The notes: generated by a model from the letters alone, not told the origin. A DNA stretch of 64,000 nt from Fibrobacterota bacterium (GCA_947466585.1 CANIEU010000003.1:1-64000); one strand, 5' to 3'. Shown: positions 28,160 to 38,225, counted from the stretch's first letter. Numbers and translations: made by a program.

Positions 28160-31100
28160 CTAAAACCGCATGGTGAACTCACCGAGCAGCGAGATCTCGT
28201 GGGTGTACTCGTTGCCCGGGGTCTGGAAGCTTTGCAGGTACTTGTACTGCCCTTGGAATCGGGCGTCCACGTTGTTGGTGAAGTTGTACGTGGCCTCGGG
28301 GCGAATTTCGGCGTTGACCTCGTCCTTTTCACGGTATTTCAGCCCGTTTTGCTCGACCTCGATACGGAGGTAATTGCAGGAGCTGTTGAGCGAGAGCCGC
28401 AGGTTGTTCTTGAGTTTGATGTAATACCGCCAGAATTGCACGCCCTTTTCGGTCTGCACTTCCCACGAGATCACCGGGGCGATGCCCGCTTCCAAGGTGC
28501 GGCGCGGGGTGTCCTTGGTCGGGTCGCGGAAGTAGGCTGACCGCAGCGGTTCGTTGTCGCCGAGATAGGTGATGGCGCGGATCATGGTGGTACCCCCGTC
28601 TTTGCCGTGCTGCATTTCGGTGGTGTGGGCGGCGTTGGCCGAGACCTCGATGCGCACGTCGTCCTTGGTGGTGCCGGTGAGGCGCAGCAGCGGGGCGAAG
28701 CGGTGGGTCACCTTGTCGGCGTCGGGCGAGGGGTTGAACAAGCTGAAACGCGACTCTTCGCGGTAGTTGTAGTTGGTGGTCGCGGTGAGGGTGCGCAGGT
28801 GGTCGCGAATGTAGGGCACGCGGGCGGCGAAATCGGCGAAGCTGCCGGCGATCGAGATCTCGGGCCACACGACCGTGGTGTCGGAAGCCTGGAAGTAGCG
28901 GTACAGCGTGTACTGCTTGGAGTATTTCAAACCGCCGGTGAGGTCGAGGTTAACGTAAGGCACCGAGAACCCGTTCTGAATGTCGACCGAGCGGTTCACG
29001 ACATGGTTCATCGACGATTGGCCCAGCGCGGCGTCGGGCTCGGACAGGTAGTCGAAGAAGGTGGGTTCCGGCACGCCTTCGAACAGGCTGCCCAGATTGG
29101 ACGGCGAATACAAGAACCCGAACTGGTAGGCGTAGAGCGCGGCCGGACTGACGCTCTTTTTGCGCAGGTATCCGTAGGTGAAGGCTTCGGAGTTGTACTT
29201 GTTCGAGACCGTGTAGGTGAGGTCGATGGACCGCAGACGCCAGGAGTCAGTCGCCTTGCGGGCCCCGTCCAGAGGGCTTTGCAGCGCCTTGGTGAGCGAT
29301 GCGGCGCTGCCGAAAAATTGCGATACGTTGAGGCCCGTGGTGAGGCGGACTTCGTGGTCGGCGCTGGCGCCGAAGTAGGCGGGCTTGAGTGAGCCGCCGA
29401 AGCCGCCCTCTTGCGCATTGTTCCAGGTGTGCTGATAGCCCGAGTTGAACGAGGCGCCCGTGGAGAGCCAGGTCACCGGGCTGGCGGAGTAGTCGGCGTT
29501 GAAGCTTTGCGTGCGGTTGCGCTCGCGGGCGAGAATGCCGTAAACGTCGCCGCGATGCGTGGTGTCGATGTAGCCGGCGCCGGTGGGCGAGAGGTATCCG
29601 CCCGAACCGCGGCTCGGATCGTCGAGGGCGAAAATGAGGTTCGAGGCGAACGGGCTGCCGCAACCGCCCGAGAAGAACGCTTCCTTCGCAAAGCAGGCGT
29701 GCTCTTCGTCGAAGTCGCGGTTGATGTCGACGCGATACCCGAAGGTCAGGATGTTGATCGGTTTCCAGCCGATATCGATGCCGTGCGAGAGGTCGACGCC
29801 GTAGCGCGGCGGCGTGTTGGTTACGGTCTCGAACTCGTCGCGCGGCTTGCGCACTTCGAGGCTGCGGGTGAAGGAGTAGTCGGCCACCACCAGGTTCACC
29901 CGCTCGGGCAGCGGGCTGATCGCGAAGCCCGAGACCGCCTCGGGTACGTATTTGGAATCCTTGGCAGAGCTCAACGGCTTCCACGACACGGCATTCTTGG
30001 GCGAGAGGTTGTAGGTGAGGCGGTATTTGTAGTCGCGGTTGCGCGTGTCGTAGTAGTACTCCGTGCGCTCGGTGCTACCCTGCCGGTACTCCATGCCCGG
30101 GCGTTCCAACAGGGCGCGGGTGAAGAAGTTTTCGGAGCGCATGTCCTTGCGGTAGCTGATCGAGAAGCGCTGCTCGTACACGGCGGTCTGATACACGCGC
30201 GCGTAGCGATTGTTGATGTCGTTCAAGCTGTCTTCGGCGTTGTGCACCGAGGAGAGTTTGCGGTCGAGCAGATCGCGGGTGATGTCGAACAATCCCGTTC
30301 CCGAAAGCTGCAGGTCGGATTGCGGACGCGTGAAAGGACGGTCGAGAGCGCCGCGGAAGGTAAAGGTGACGGGCAGGCTGACGCCCCAATCGTCGGGCAG
30401 GAATTTGTTGGCGAACAACGAGAAGTTGGTGTTGTAGTCCACCCGCGTCACAGCGGCGGCCGGCGTGGGTTTGCCTTGGCTCATGGTGGCGAAGTTGCCG
30501 TTGGTGTATTGCAGGTTGCCCGAGACGTTGATCAGATCGGCGAAGTCGAGTTGGATCTGCGCACGTATGGCGGTACCTGCCGCCTTGTCCACGCCTTCAA
30601 GCCGCAGGTCGTTGACCCAGATCTCGCCGGCTTGGCGCTCCACCGCCGTCGAGTCGATGTACAGCACCAACCGCATCCAATCGATGGCGCCGAGCGAGGG
30701 ATTTCCATGGATCGAGATCGCCAGCGAGGAGTCGTGGCGCCCTTCGTGGTAAGCGTTTTGGGTCACCTCGCGCCCCGTGAATGCGCGATAGAGCGGATCG
30801 TTCTTGAGACCGGTGAGGTCGGCGAGATGGATCGTGAACGAGTTCTTGGACCAGAGATCGCGTTGTTCGGGATCGATCTCGGTCGACTCGTCGAGATGCA
30901 ACTTGATCTCGTAGTAGTCCTTGGAATCGCGGTTGCCCTGATCGCGGCCGAGGCGCAGGCCGAAGCTCACCTTGCCCTGGTTCGGGCTGCGGCCGTTGGC
31001 CCAGGTGGAATCGCCATGCACTTCGAGGCTGAGACGTTCATACCGCGTGAAATCCTTTTTGTCGGAGGCGAGCACGCGTGTGGCGTAGACCTCTTCGCCG

Positions 31101-34100
31101 GCATGCAGGTTCTCGTAGCGCAGCACCAGCGCTTTTTCGGGCAGCGGTTCGCCGGTGCGGGAGTCGCGCTCGCGCGGGGTGTTGGGCGACTGGAAATAAC
31201 CGCGCTCCTCTTGCCGGTTGATCACGTCGACGCGCAGGGAGTTGCTGTCGCGCACCGACGGCGGCACGCTGATGTACAACGAATCGCCCAGATCGCCGCT
31301 GCCGAAGTGGTTGGCATCGATCTCAAACTGGGTGTTGCGGCCGCCTTCTTCCCAGTTGTTGCCGCCGATGTTCACGCGCGCCAGTTGCACCGTCGCGCTC
31401 GCCGACCGCTTGGGAAGCTGGCCCAGCCACATGCGGATGAACTGTCCGTTGGCGAGCAGGCTTTGTTCGGTTTCGGTGTTGCTCGGGTCGATGCGCACGC
31501 CGCCGCCGTAGAGCGGGATCTGGTATTTGCGCCAGCCGTTGCGCAGCTCTTCGCAATAGAAGCGCGCCGAGCAGGTGGAATCGAGCGGCATCGAATAACG
31601 CAGGTAGCGGTTCAGCGTGTCGAGGTTACCGTTGCGGTTGATGTCTTCCGTATCATACGCGACGCCGCCTGTGCCTTGGTTGTTGCCTTCGGTGCCGTTG
31701 ATGGTGTACACCGCTTCGGTGGCGCCGGGAATCGGTTCCTTCCAATTGTCGAGTCCGGGATCCGAATTGTCTGACGGAATGGGGATCGCATAGCAAGAGG
31801 GTTTGCATTCCCAACGCGCACCGATTTCGCGTCCCGAATTGGTGGGAACTCCGTCGAGACCCGCGTCGAATCGGTTCACGTAATCGCCAGCACGTTCGTT
31901 TACTTCGGATTCCATCCGGCCGTCGGGTTCGCCGAGCGGAGATTCGGGAGAGACGACGCTAATGTCTTCCGAGATGCGACCGAGGTCCACGTTGAGCGTA
32001 CCTTCGCGTCCTTGTACCACCACTTCGAGCGTGCGCTTGCGGCTGTGATTGGACGCACCCGCCGGAAAGGAGCGCATGATGCCGCCCCACGAGTTGCCTT
32101 CAAGGTTGTCGTTCGGCAAAAACTGCAGCTTCAGGATGGTCTGCTCGCGGCTGTTGAAGTAGCTGTTGCCGCTGTTGCCGTAGATCTGATAATACTGCTC
32201 GGTGAAGCTGCTGTGCCACACCAGCGCGCCTTGGTGGCGGAAGTCGAGGTTTTCATCGGGTCTGCCGTCGTTGCCGAACAGCGGGGGAGAGGATTTGGTC
32301 CAGCTGTAAATCGTGAGCGGCACGCTCGAGGTGTTTTGGCTGAAGTCGAAGTTGTCGATGTGCGCGTTGTTGCGCGTGTTGGGGTTGTAAATGCTGTGGG
32401 CGATTTCGAATTCGAGGTTCGCCTTGGAAGGCGCTTCGGTTTGCACCAGCGGGAACATGTTGGCGAAGCGCGTCATCCACGCCGGGTTTCCCGCCAATCG
32501 GGTGTTCATGCCCATCAACAAATGGCTGAAGGGTTCGTAGCCGAGCTCCGGCTGCTTCTCGGTGGTGGTCTGGCTCTTGTACAACACGGTCGCCCCGATC
32601 AGGCTCTGATCCGAGAGATTGTCGAGCTTGTATTCCGCGCGCGTGCCGAGCAGCACCTTGTCCTGGATCTGGAACGGCGGATTGCACTCGTAGCTGATGT
32701 CCAGCTCCGCGCTCGGATCGCGCGCCCGCGCCGAGGTGAGCGTGATCTGCCCCGACTCGTACACCACTTCGTAATCGAGTCCGCGTTTGAGTACTGTGGA
32801 GCCGTTAAGCGTGATGCGTTCGGTTCCTGGGGTGATGTCGTAACACTGCTGGCCCGGCGCGGCGAAGGAGTTTTCGCGCACGTCGAAGCTGCTCTTGCGC
32901 TGCCGGCCGAACACCGTGAACCGGGCCACCGAGGGGCCGTTCTGCACGTCTTCGAGCGAGGTTTGATACAGGCTGATGTCGGGTCGCACGCGCTTGAGCG
33001 GGGTGAGACAGTTGGCCGGGTCGCCGTTGGTGGCGGCATCGTTGGTGCGCAGGCCGTTGGTGAGACAGGGTAAAACGAGGTAGCCCGCGTCCAGTTTGAA
33101 AACGAGCGGGTTGTCGATGTCGAGCCGGCCTTTTTCCGCAAGCTTTTCGATACCCAGACGGCGCACGTAGGTGATCGAATCGCCGGGGCCGGTGGTGCGC
33201 CCCTCGTTGTCGGCCACGGTGATGCGGAAGTTGCCGCGATCGGCCGACGAGACGCGTCCGACGGAGTACACGTTGCGCCACATCAGCGGATCCAGTTCGG
33301 GATTGTCCTGATGGCTGCGCGAATAGATCAGCACCTTGTTGTTTTTGCTGCGGAACTGTTCCTGATTGAGGACCTGCACCGGGTCGCCCTGCCAACGCAC
33401 CGCCAGCGTGATGTCGCGATGCCCGCCGGGCACGGTGAGCATGCGGAGTTCTTCGTCGTAGCTGAATTCCGTCGAGGTCAGAGGTTTCCACCGTCCGATC
33501 ACGCACACTGTGGCCTGCGGCGGAGAGGTGTTCGTGTAGGCGCAGGCTTGCGCCGAGTCCGCCGTGGAGATGTCGTCGCCCGCCGAGAGCAGTTGAAACA
33601 CCTCGACCGGGCGGCGGTTCAGCGCGCCGCGCGTGTAGGCGCTGACCTGGCCGGTCCAGTTGGCGGGATCGCTGTAGGCATCGCGATCGGCCAAGGACAG
33701 CCAGAAGTGACGGTAGAAGTCCGCTTCTTTGTCTTCGATGGTGAATTCGCGGGCTTCGGTTCCGGCACCGAGTTTTTGACGCTCCTGCGCGCCGCCTTCC
33801 TGCGAGGCGATGGAGGTGATCTCTAGGTCGCCGAAGCGCAGGCGGGTCTTGATGCCGAACAGGCCTTTGTGCTCTTCGGTGTACCCCGTGAGGCTTGTCC
33901 CGGTGAGCGTCAGCGAGGTGTTGCCCGCTTCGATTTCCTGCACCACGTCGTCTTCGAGTTCGTCCCCTTCGCCGCGGTAGCTGATCTTCATCTGGTCTTG
34001 CGCGTTGTCGCTGAGACCCTGTTCGCTGTTGATTTCCACCGTGATCAGGCGGCCGATGGTGCCCTTTACCACGAAGGCCGGTTGTTGGTCGAGCGTGATG

Positions 34101-34762
34101 CTGGGGAACCAACTACTGGTGTAGGGTACGCCGGTACCGCTCTTGCGGCTGCCGGCCGCGATCAGTTTGTATGAGCCGTTGATGGTGAGCTTGGGCTTGT
34201 CCACACCCACGCGGCGCATCCAGTCGGGAATGCGGAAGGGCAGGTCGAACACATAGGTGCCGAACTCGCTTTCGGGCGCGGCGTCGTCTTTGCCGATGAA
34301 CTCCAGCAGCCAGCGCCGTGAGAGCAGCAGATCGCGCGTGCCCGTGGTGTAGGTGTTGATGTCGGGATGCGCCGACCACAACGCCGTGGAGTCACTGCCG
34401 ATTTTGAGGTACTCGACGATTTCGACGCGGCCGGTTTCGAGGTCGATGTTGTAGGCGCGCTTCAGCAAATCGCTGTTGATCGCCAGTTGCCCGCGCGACG
34501 AGGCGGCGCCTTGCACCGGGGGTGTTCCGCCGTAGGGGCGCGCGGCCGGCGGCACCTTCAGATAATCCGGTTCCCCGGCCTGCGCCGGGGCGGGGTTCGC
34601 GAGATGAAGAAGGGCGGGAAGTACGAGAGGTAAAATCGGTACAATCCACGCGAACAAACCGGGGGCGCGTAGAAACGCCCCCGCCCGGGAAAGGCGGATG
34701 TCCGATGAACGCTTTGGAGGCAAAATTCTTCCCGGTTCCGGCATTTGCCGGAGAGTCCCCAT
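28160..34762 (-). CDS. sprA: SprA/Sov-type T9SS outer-membrane translocon
   Basis: This is a very large outer-membrane protein of 2,200 residues, the size class of SprA/Sov, the type IX secretion translocon. After a basic/hydrophobic N-terminus (LFAWIVPILPLVLPALLHLA) the sequence is dominated by beta-rich, aromatic-rich strands. Diagnostic stretches include RDLLLSRRWLLEFIGK near the start, VEINSEQGLSDNAQDQMKISYRG, AGNTSLTLTGTSLTGYTEEHKGLFGIKTRLRFGD and LRVDVINRQEERGYFQSPNTPRERD. It ends with barrel-like strands (ISLLGEFTMRF). The start could also be the second Met (six residues in). A perfect TATAAT box lies about 45 bases upstream on the same strand. No other T9SS core genes (porK/L/M/N) are in the window. 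Confidence 0.9.
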   Translation of the reverse strand: MGTLRQMPEPGRILPPKRSSDIRLSRAGAFLRAPGLFAWIVPILPLVLPALLHLANPAPAQAGEPDYLKVPPAARPYGGTPPVQGAASSRGQLAINSDLLKRAYNIDLETGRVEIVEYLKIGSDSTALWSAHPDINTYTTGTRDLLLSRRWLLEFIGKDDAAPESEFGTYVFDLPFRIPDWMRRVGVDKPKLTINGSYKLIAAGSRKSGTGVPYTSSWFPSITLDQQPAFVVKGTIGRLITVEINSEQGLSDNAQDQMKISYRGEGDELEDDVVQEIEAGNTSLTLTGTSLTGYTEEHKGLFGIKTRLRFGDLEITSIASQEGGAQERQKLGAGTEAREFTIEDKEADFYRHFWLSLADRDAYSDPANWTGQVSAYTRGALNRRPVEVFQLLSAGDDISTADSAQACAYTNTSPPQATVCVIGRWKPLTSTEFSYDEELRMLTVPGGHRDITLAVRWQGDPVQVLNQEQFRSKNNKVLIYSRSHQDNPELDPLMWRNVYSVGRVSSADRGNFRITVADNEGRTTGPGDSITYVRRLGIEKLAEKGRLDIDNPLVFKLDAGYLVLPCLTNGLRTNDAATNGDPANCLTPLKRVRPDISLYQTSLEDVQNGPSVARFTVFGRQRKSSFDVRENSFAAPGQQCYDITPGTERITLNGSTVLKRGLDYEVVYESGQITLTSARARDPSAELDISYECNPPFQIQDKVLLGTRAEYKLDNLSDQSLIGATVLYKSQTTTEKQPELGYEPFSHLLMGMNTRLAGNPAWMTRFANMFPLVQTEAPSKANLEFEIAHSIYNPNTRNNAHIDNFDFSQNTSSVPLTIYSWTKSSPPLFGNDGRPDENLDFRHQGALVWHSSFTEQYYQIYGNSGNSYFNSREQTILKLQFLPNDNLEGNSWGGIMRSFPAGASNHSRKRTLEVVVQGREGTLNVDLGRISEDISVVSPESPLGEPDGRMESEVNERAGDYVNRFDAGLDGVPTNSGREIGARWECKPSCYAIPIPSDNSDPGLDNWKEPIPGATEAVYTINGTEGNNQGTGGVAYDTEDINRNGNLDTLNRYLRYSMPLDSTCSARFYCEELRNGWRKYQIPLYGGGVRIDPSNTETEQSLLANGQFIRMWLGQLPKRSASATVQLARVNIGGNNWEEGGRNTQFEIDANHFGSGDLGDSLYISVPPSVRDSNSLRVDVINRQEERGYFQSPNTPRERDSRTGEPLPEKALVLRYENLHAGEEVYATRVLASDKKDFTRYERLSLEVHGDSTWANGRSPNQGKVSFGLRLGRDQGNRDSKDYYEIKLHLDESTEIDPEQRDLWSKNSFTIHLADLTGLKNDPLYRAFTGREVTQNAYHEGRHDSSLAISIHGNPSLGAIDWMRLVLYIDSTAVERQAGEIWVNDLRLEGVDKAAGTAIRAQIQLDFADLINVSGNLQYTNGNFATMSQGKPTPAAAVTRVDYNTNFSLFANKFLPDDWGVSLPVTFTFRGALDRPFTRPQSDLQLSGTGLFDITRDLLDRKLSSVHNAEDSLNDINNRYARVYQTAVYEQRFSISYRKDMRSENFFTRALLERPGMEYRQGSTERTEYYYDTRNRDYKYRLTYNLSPKNAVSWKPLSSAKDSKYVPEAVSGFAISPLPERVNLVVADYSFTRSLEVRKPRDEFETVTNTPPRYGVDLSHGIDIGWKPINILTFGYRVDINRDFDEEHACFAKEAFFSGGCGSPFASNLIFALDDPSRGSGGYLSPTGAGYIDTTHRGDVYGILARERNRTQSFNADYSASPVTWLSTGASFNSGYQHTWNNAQEGGFGGSLKPAYFGASADHEVRLTTGLNVSQFFGSAASLTKALQSPLDGARKATDSWRLRSIDLTYTVSNKYNSEAFTYGYLRKKSVSPAALYAYQFGFLYSPSNLGSLFEGVPEPTFFDYLSEPDAALGQSSMNHVVNRSVDIQNGFSVPYVNLDLTGGLKYSKQYTLYRYFQASDTTVVWPEISIAGSFADFAARVPYIRDHLRTLTATTNYNYREESRFSLFNPSPDADKVTHRFAPLLRLTGTTKDDVRIEVSANAAHTTEMQHGKDGGTTMIRAITYLGDNEPLRSAYFRDPTKDTPRRTLEAGIAPVISWEVQTEKGVQFWRYYIKLKNNLRLSLNSSCNYLRIEVEQNGLKYREKDEVNAEIRPEATYNFTNNVDARFQGQYKYLQSFQTPGNEYTHEISLLGEFTMRF

Positions 34763-34806
34763 TTGTTGCGTATGACGTGGTCAGTGGATGCGAGTCAAGG
34801 GCAGGT

Positions 34807-34812
34807 ATTATA
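34807..34812 (-). promoter_or_regulatory. Candidate -10 box (TATAAT) for sprA
   Basis: The minus strand reads TATAAT inside TCGTATAATACC, about 45 bases upstream of the sprA ATG. No good -35 box lies 16-18 bases further upstream, so this is a weak promoter call. A TTGACT sequence lies between it and the start and could belong to an alternative promoter. Confidence 0.3.
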
Positions 34813-34882
34813 CGAAAAACGGCATTTTTTCGGGTACCTTTGAGGACAGTTTCGCAGGATTTTTCGATGAAAGGACGCAATT

Positions 34883-35008
34883 ATGACCGTTCGGAGACAA
34901 GGAGCCATCGAGGTCGCGTCAGAATTGGGCGGTTACTTCGCCGACAGGGGCTTTTCGGTTCCCTTCGGCATCCAAAACGGCGGTCCGTTCACAAGAGGCC
35001 CGTTATGA
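34883..35008 (+). CDS. Possible 41-residue ORF overlapping the orphan secreted-protein gene
   Basis: The ATG at 34883 opens a 41-codon frame ending TTATGA, where the TGA overlaps the ATG of the next gene (ATGA), the pattern of translationally coupled genes. An AAAGGA ribosome site lies about eight bases upstream. The peptide (ELGGYFADRGFSVPFGIQ in its centre) resembles nothing I know. It may be a leader peptide regulating the downstream gene, a real small protein, or chance. It was not in the ORF track because it is below the length cut-off. Confidence 0.35.
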   Translation: MTVRRQGAIEVASELGGYFADRGFSVPFGIQNGGPFTRGPL

Positions 35009-35931
35009 AGATGCTTGCGTGCTTGTTGGGTTCCGTCTTGGGTTCCCTGTTGGGTGCCACATCCGTGACGGCTTCGGAACCCGATGTGCTTTATGATTCC
35101 TTGCGAAGGAGTCTTGAGCAGGTCCGGGACAGGGCATCGGATTATTCTGCAAAATCCAGGAACGCCACCGCCTATGCGAATCTTGTCGCATCCGATTTTT
35201 CTTTCAGGCAGTTTGTCCTCATCCTGGCGCAAACGGACAAAGTTTGGAACGATTCAAGGTACCGGAAAGCCGACCTGTACGGTCCCCGAAACCGGATTCC
35301 GTCCTTGATCGATCGGGCAGGGATTGCCTTGGAAAGATTGAACCCTGCCCGTTGCACCGAAGACTCGTTGTACGAAGATACCGGAGCCTGTTTCGAGTTT
35401 TTGGTGAGGCGCCTTTCCCTTAAAAAAACGGACGACCCAGGATATCGCCCGGGGATTTTCCTGTCCGACGGAGTATCCTATCAGAGGAAATTCGATCAAA
35501 ACTTCGACATCCAGGTTCGGGAATTTCCGATGCGGCGGGATAAGGATTCCAGCGAACTGGCTATGCGGTTTTTTGCCGCTCTTCTGGCTCGCGGAGCGGT
35601 GCTGTTGGATGAGTTTGACGACCACATGGTTGAACTGGATCATGGAATCTCGCTGGCGCTTCGGCAGATCGCGCGGAGCGGTTCCGCGAAGAAGCAGGAT
35701 GTCGAGGCGAACTGTTTCTCCCTGTTGTACACCAATGTTCGGGACAGCCGGGAAGGCACTCGCTACATGATCGATTTAGCCGTGTACAAAACCTTGGACG
35801 GAAGCTTCCGGGTGGCGGAAAAGCATTGCAAGGCAGCCGTTTCTAAGTACTGCGGTTCACCAACGGGGAGCGCTGTAAAAGCGGATTTTAAGGCCTTGTG
35901 TTTGAAGGCGCGCGAGAGAGGCTATGAATGA
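35005..35931 (+). CDS. Orphan secreted protein, lower-GC than neighbours
   Basis: This is a protein of 308 residues, unknown function. The start was placed at the ATG at 35005 (AGAGG upstream), giving a clean signal peptide MKMLACLLGSVLGSLLGATSVTASEP. The mature part is mostly helical and polar, with Cys pairs (RCTEDSLYEDTGACFEF and CKAAVSKYCG) that suggest disulfides in the periplasm or outside. Two 60-base lines I counted are 50% and 53% G+C, clearly below the neighbouring genes. The atypical composition and isolated position suggest recent acquisition. Confidence 0.7.
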   Translation: MKMLACLLGSVLGSLLGATSVTASEPDVLYDSLRRSLEQVRDRASDYSAKSRNATAYANLVASDFSFRQFVLILAQTDKVWNDSRYRKADLYGPRNRIPSLIDRAGIALERLNPARCTEDSLYEDTGACFEFLVRRLSLKKTDDPGYRPGIFLSDGVSYQRKFDQNFDIQVREFPMRRDKDSSELAMRFFAALLARGAVLLDEFDDHMVELDHGISLALRQIARSGSAKKQDVEANCFSLLYTNVRDSREGTRYMIDLAVYKTLDGSFRVAEKHCKAAVSKYCGSPTGSAVKADFKALCLKARERGYE

Positions 35932-36047
35932 AGCGAGTTGAGTAAGCGACGTTACCCGCGCGCACAAGATTATTCGTTCGCTTCGCGACCTCATGTGGCG
36001 TTCGCCTGCGGCGACCTCATGTCCAGGGCCAAACCACCTTTTCCTGG

Positions 36048-38225
36048 CTACCGCGCGGACTCTCGCAGCCGCTCCGCCAATAGCGTAAACCGCTCGATCG
36101 CAGGATTGTGATCCACACACCGATGCACCGCCGCGCGGTGGCCGACGATGACGAGTTGCTCGCGTGCCCGGGTGATGGCGGTATAGAAGAGATTGCGCTG
36201 CAGCATCACGAAATGGCTCTTTGCAATCGCCAATACTACCGCCTTGAACTCGCTGCCCTGGCTCTTGTGGATGGTACAGGCGTAAGCCAATGTGAGTTGA
36301 TCGAGCGCCTCGTCTTCATAGGAAACCCGCTCCCCGTCGAAGTCCGCAACGAGACCGTTTTCTTCGGTATCCACCGAGAGAACTCTCCCGATGTCGCCGT
36401 TGAACACGTTCTTCTCGTAGTTGTTCTTCAGCTGCATGATCTTGTCACCGCTGCGGAACAAACGTCCGCGATGCGAGAGCGCCGGGCCCTTGGGATTCAA
36501 GCGTTGTTGCAGCGCTTCGTTGAGCGCCTGCGTGCCGAGCGGTCCTTGATTCATGGGCGTGAGCACCTGCACGTCGCGGATGGGGTCGAACCCGAAGCGA
36601 CGCGGCAGCCGGTCGCAGGCCATTTCCACCACGGTTTCGAGCAGGCTGCCGGTCTCGCCGCGCTCGACGAAATGCACGTTGCCTTCGCGGGGTTCTCCCG
36701 GAGCCGTGCCTTCGCCAAGGTCGGGTGCGAGTCCACGGTTGACCCGGTGCGCGTTGGTGACGATGCGCGACGCTTCGGCCTGACGGAAGACCGCGGCGAG
36801 ATGCAGGTGCGGCACCGCTTCGGAGCGGATGAATTCGCCGAGGATTTTCCCCGCGCCGATCGAGGGCAACTGGTCCGGGTCGCCGACGAGAACGAGGCGC
36901 GTGCCCGGTTTTACGGCTCGTAACAGGGAGTACATGAGAGCCGTGTCGATCATCGACACTTCGTCCACCACCAGCGCGTCGCAGGGCAGCGGAGTTTTCT
37001 CGTCGTGCAAAAACCCGCGATTGGTCGGATCGTATTGCAGCAGGCGATGCAAGGTGGTTGCCTTACGCCCGGTCACTTCCGATAAGCGACGTGCCGCGCG
37101 GCCCGTGGGTGCGGCCAGCTTGACGTCGAGCCCGGCTTGCGTGAACACACGAAGAATCGCCGATACCGTGGTGGTCTTACCCGTACCGGGACCGCCCGTG
37201 AGCAAGAACAAACCTTCGCCGGCAGCTTGGGCGATGCCGCGCCGTTGCTCGGGGCTGAAATGAAAGCCTGCGCCCGCATGCTTCTCCGCCGCGACGATCG
37301 CCGACTCCACCGTAGCGGCGGGCAGGGCCTTGAGGCCGAGGCGCAGCATCGCCGCGCGGCGGGCAACACCGGTCTCCGCGTGGTACAACCACGGCAGGTA
37401 ATAGTTGCCGTGCTCGTCGCGCTTCACCGAATCGATGGCGGCCATATTGTCGAGGGTATAGACGATCACGTCGAGCTCGAGCTGTAAAAGCTCCGCTGCC
37501 TTTTCGACCAATACTCCCGTGGGCAGAAACACATGGCCCGACTCGGCCGCGCGCGTGAGGGCGAACGCCAGCCCCGCACGAATGCGTTCATAGCCGTCAT
37601 CGGGAAACCCAAGTTTGCGGCCAACGTCATCGGCCTTTAAAAATCCGATGCCCCAGACTTCGTCCGCGAGCCGGTAGGGGTTGGCCTTGAGCAATGCCGC
37701 CGCGTTCGCGCCGTAATGCCGGATGAGGCGATGGCTGAGGCCGAGGCTGAGTTGGTGCGCCTGCAAAAAGAACATCACCTCGCGGCCGGCCTTGCTCTCT
37801 TCCCACGCGCGGAGGATCTTGTCCTTTTTGTGGCCGCGCAACAGTGGAATGGTGTCGAGGCGCCCCGGATCGTTGTCGAGCACGTCGAAGGTGTCTTCAC
37901 CGAAGGCATCCACCAACTTTTTCGCCAGTCCCGGGCCGATGCCCTTGATGGCGCCACCGCCGAGATAGCGCTCCACGGCCTCGCGCCCTTCCGGTGCGAC
38001 GGGCTTGCAACTGCTGACGCTGAACTGCGGTCCGAAGGTTTCGTGCTCGATCCAGGTGCCCGTGAGTTCCACGGTTTCGCCGGGCGTGATGCGCGGTAAC
38101 GTGCCCACCGCCGTGAAGGGGCGTTCTTCGCCCGGCCGCACCAGCTTCACCACCGACCAACCATTGTCGGGATTGTGGAATGTCACGGTTTTAACCGTCG
38201 CGCGGCGGATTTCGACGGTGGACAT
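36048..38225 (-). CDS. recD2: RecD2-type ATP-dependent DNA helicase
   Basis: This is a 5'-3' DNA helicase of the RecD2/TraA branch that works without RecBC, 725 residues. The N-terminal OB-like segment (FTAVGTLPRITPGETVELTG) precedes helix-hairpin-helix motifs (AIKGIGPGLAKKLVDAFGED). The ATPase core has Walker A LLTGGPGTGKTTT (about 345), VVDEVSMIDTALM and LVLVGDPDQLPSIGAGKIL. The C-terminal 2A domain includes YACTIHKSQGSEFKAVVLAI and FYTAITRAREQLVIVG. The long N-terminal extension is diagnostic of RecD2 rather than RecD. It is a single gene; a heptad-repeat remnant lies just upstream of its start. Confidence 0.93.
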   Translation of the reverse strand: MSTVEIRRATVKTVTFHNPDNGWSVVKLVRPGEERPFTAVGTLPRITPGETVELTGTWIEHETFGPQFSVSSCKPVAPEGREAVERYLGGGAIKGIGPGLAKKLVDAFGEDTFDVLDNDPGRLDTIPLLRGHKKDKILRAWEESKAGREVMFFLQAHQLSLGLSHRLIRHYGANAAALLKANPYRLADEVWGIGFLKADDVGRKLGFPDDGYERIRAGLAFALTRAAESGHVFLPTGVLVEKAAELLQLELDVIVYTLDNMAAIDSVKRDEHGNYYLPWLYHAETGVARRAAMLRLGLKALPAATVESAIVAAEKHAGAGFHFSPEQRRGIAQAAGEGLFLLTGGPGTGKTTTVSAILRVFTQAGLDVKLAAPTGRAARRLSEVTGRKATTLHRLLQYDPTNRGFLHDEKTPLPCDALVVDEVSMIDTALMYSLLRAVKPGTRLVLVGDPDQLPSIGAGKILGEFIRSEAVPHLHLAAVFRQAEASRIVTNAHRVNRGLAPDLGEGTAPGEPREGNVHFVERGETGSLLETVVEMACDRLPRRFGFDPIRDVQVLTPMNQGPLGTQALNEALQQRLNPKGPALSHRGRLFRSGDKIMQLKNNYEKNVFNGDIGRVLSVDTEENGLVADFDGERVSYEDEALDQLTLAYACTIHKSQGSEFKAVVLAIAKSHFVMLQRNLFYTAITRAREQLVIVGHRAAVHRCVDHNPAIERFTLLAERLRESAR

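Noticed and set aside
29411-31774. 787-codon plus-strand ORF inside sprA
   Set aside because: Antisense frame of sprA; no start context or domain features.
34522-35004. N-terminal extension of the orphan secreted protein in the ORF track
   Set aside because: It would run antisense through the sprA start and its candidate promoter and bury the signal peptide inside the protein.
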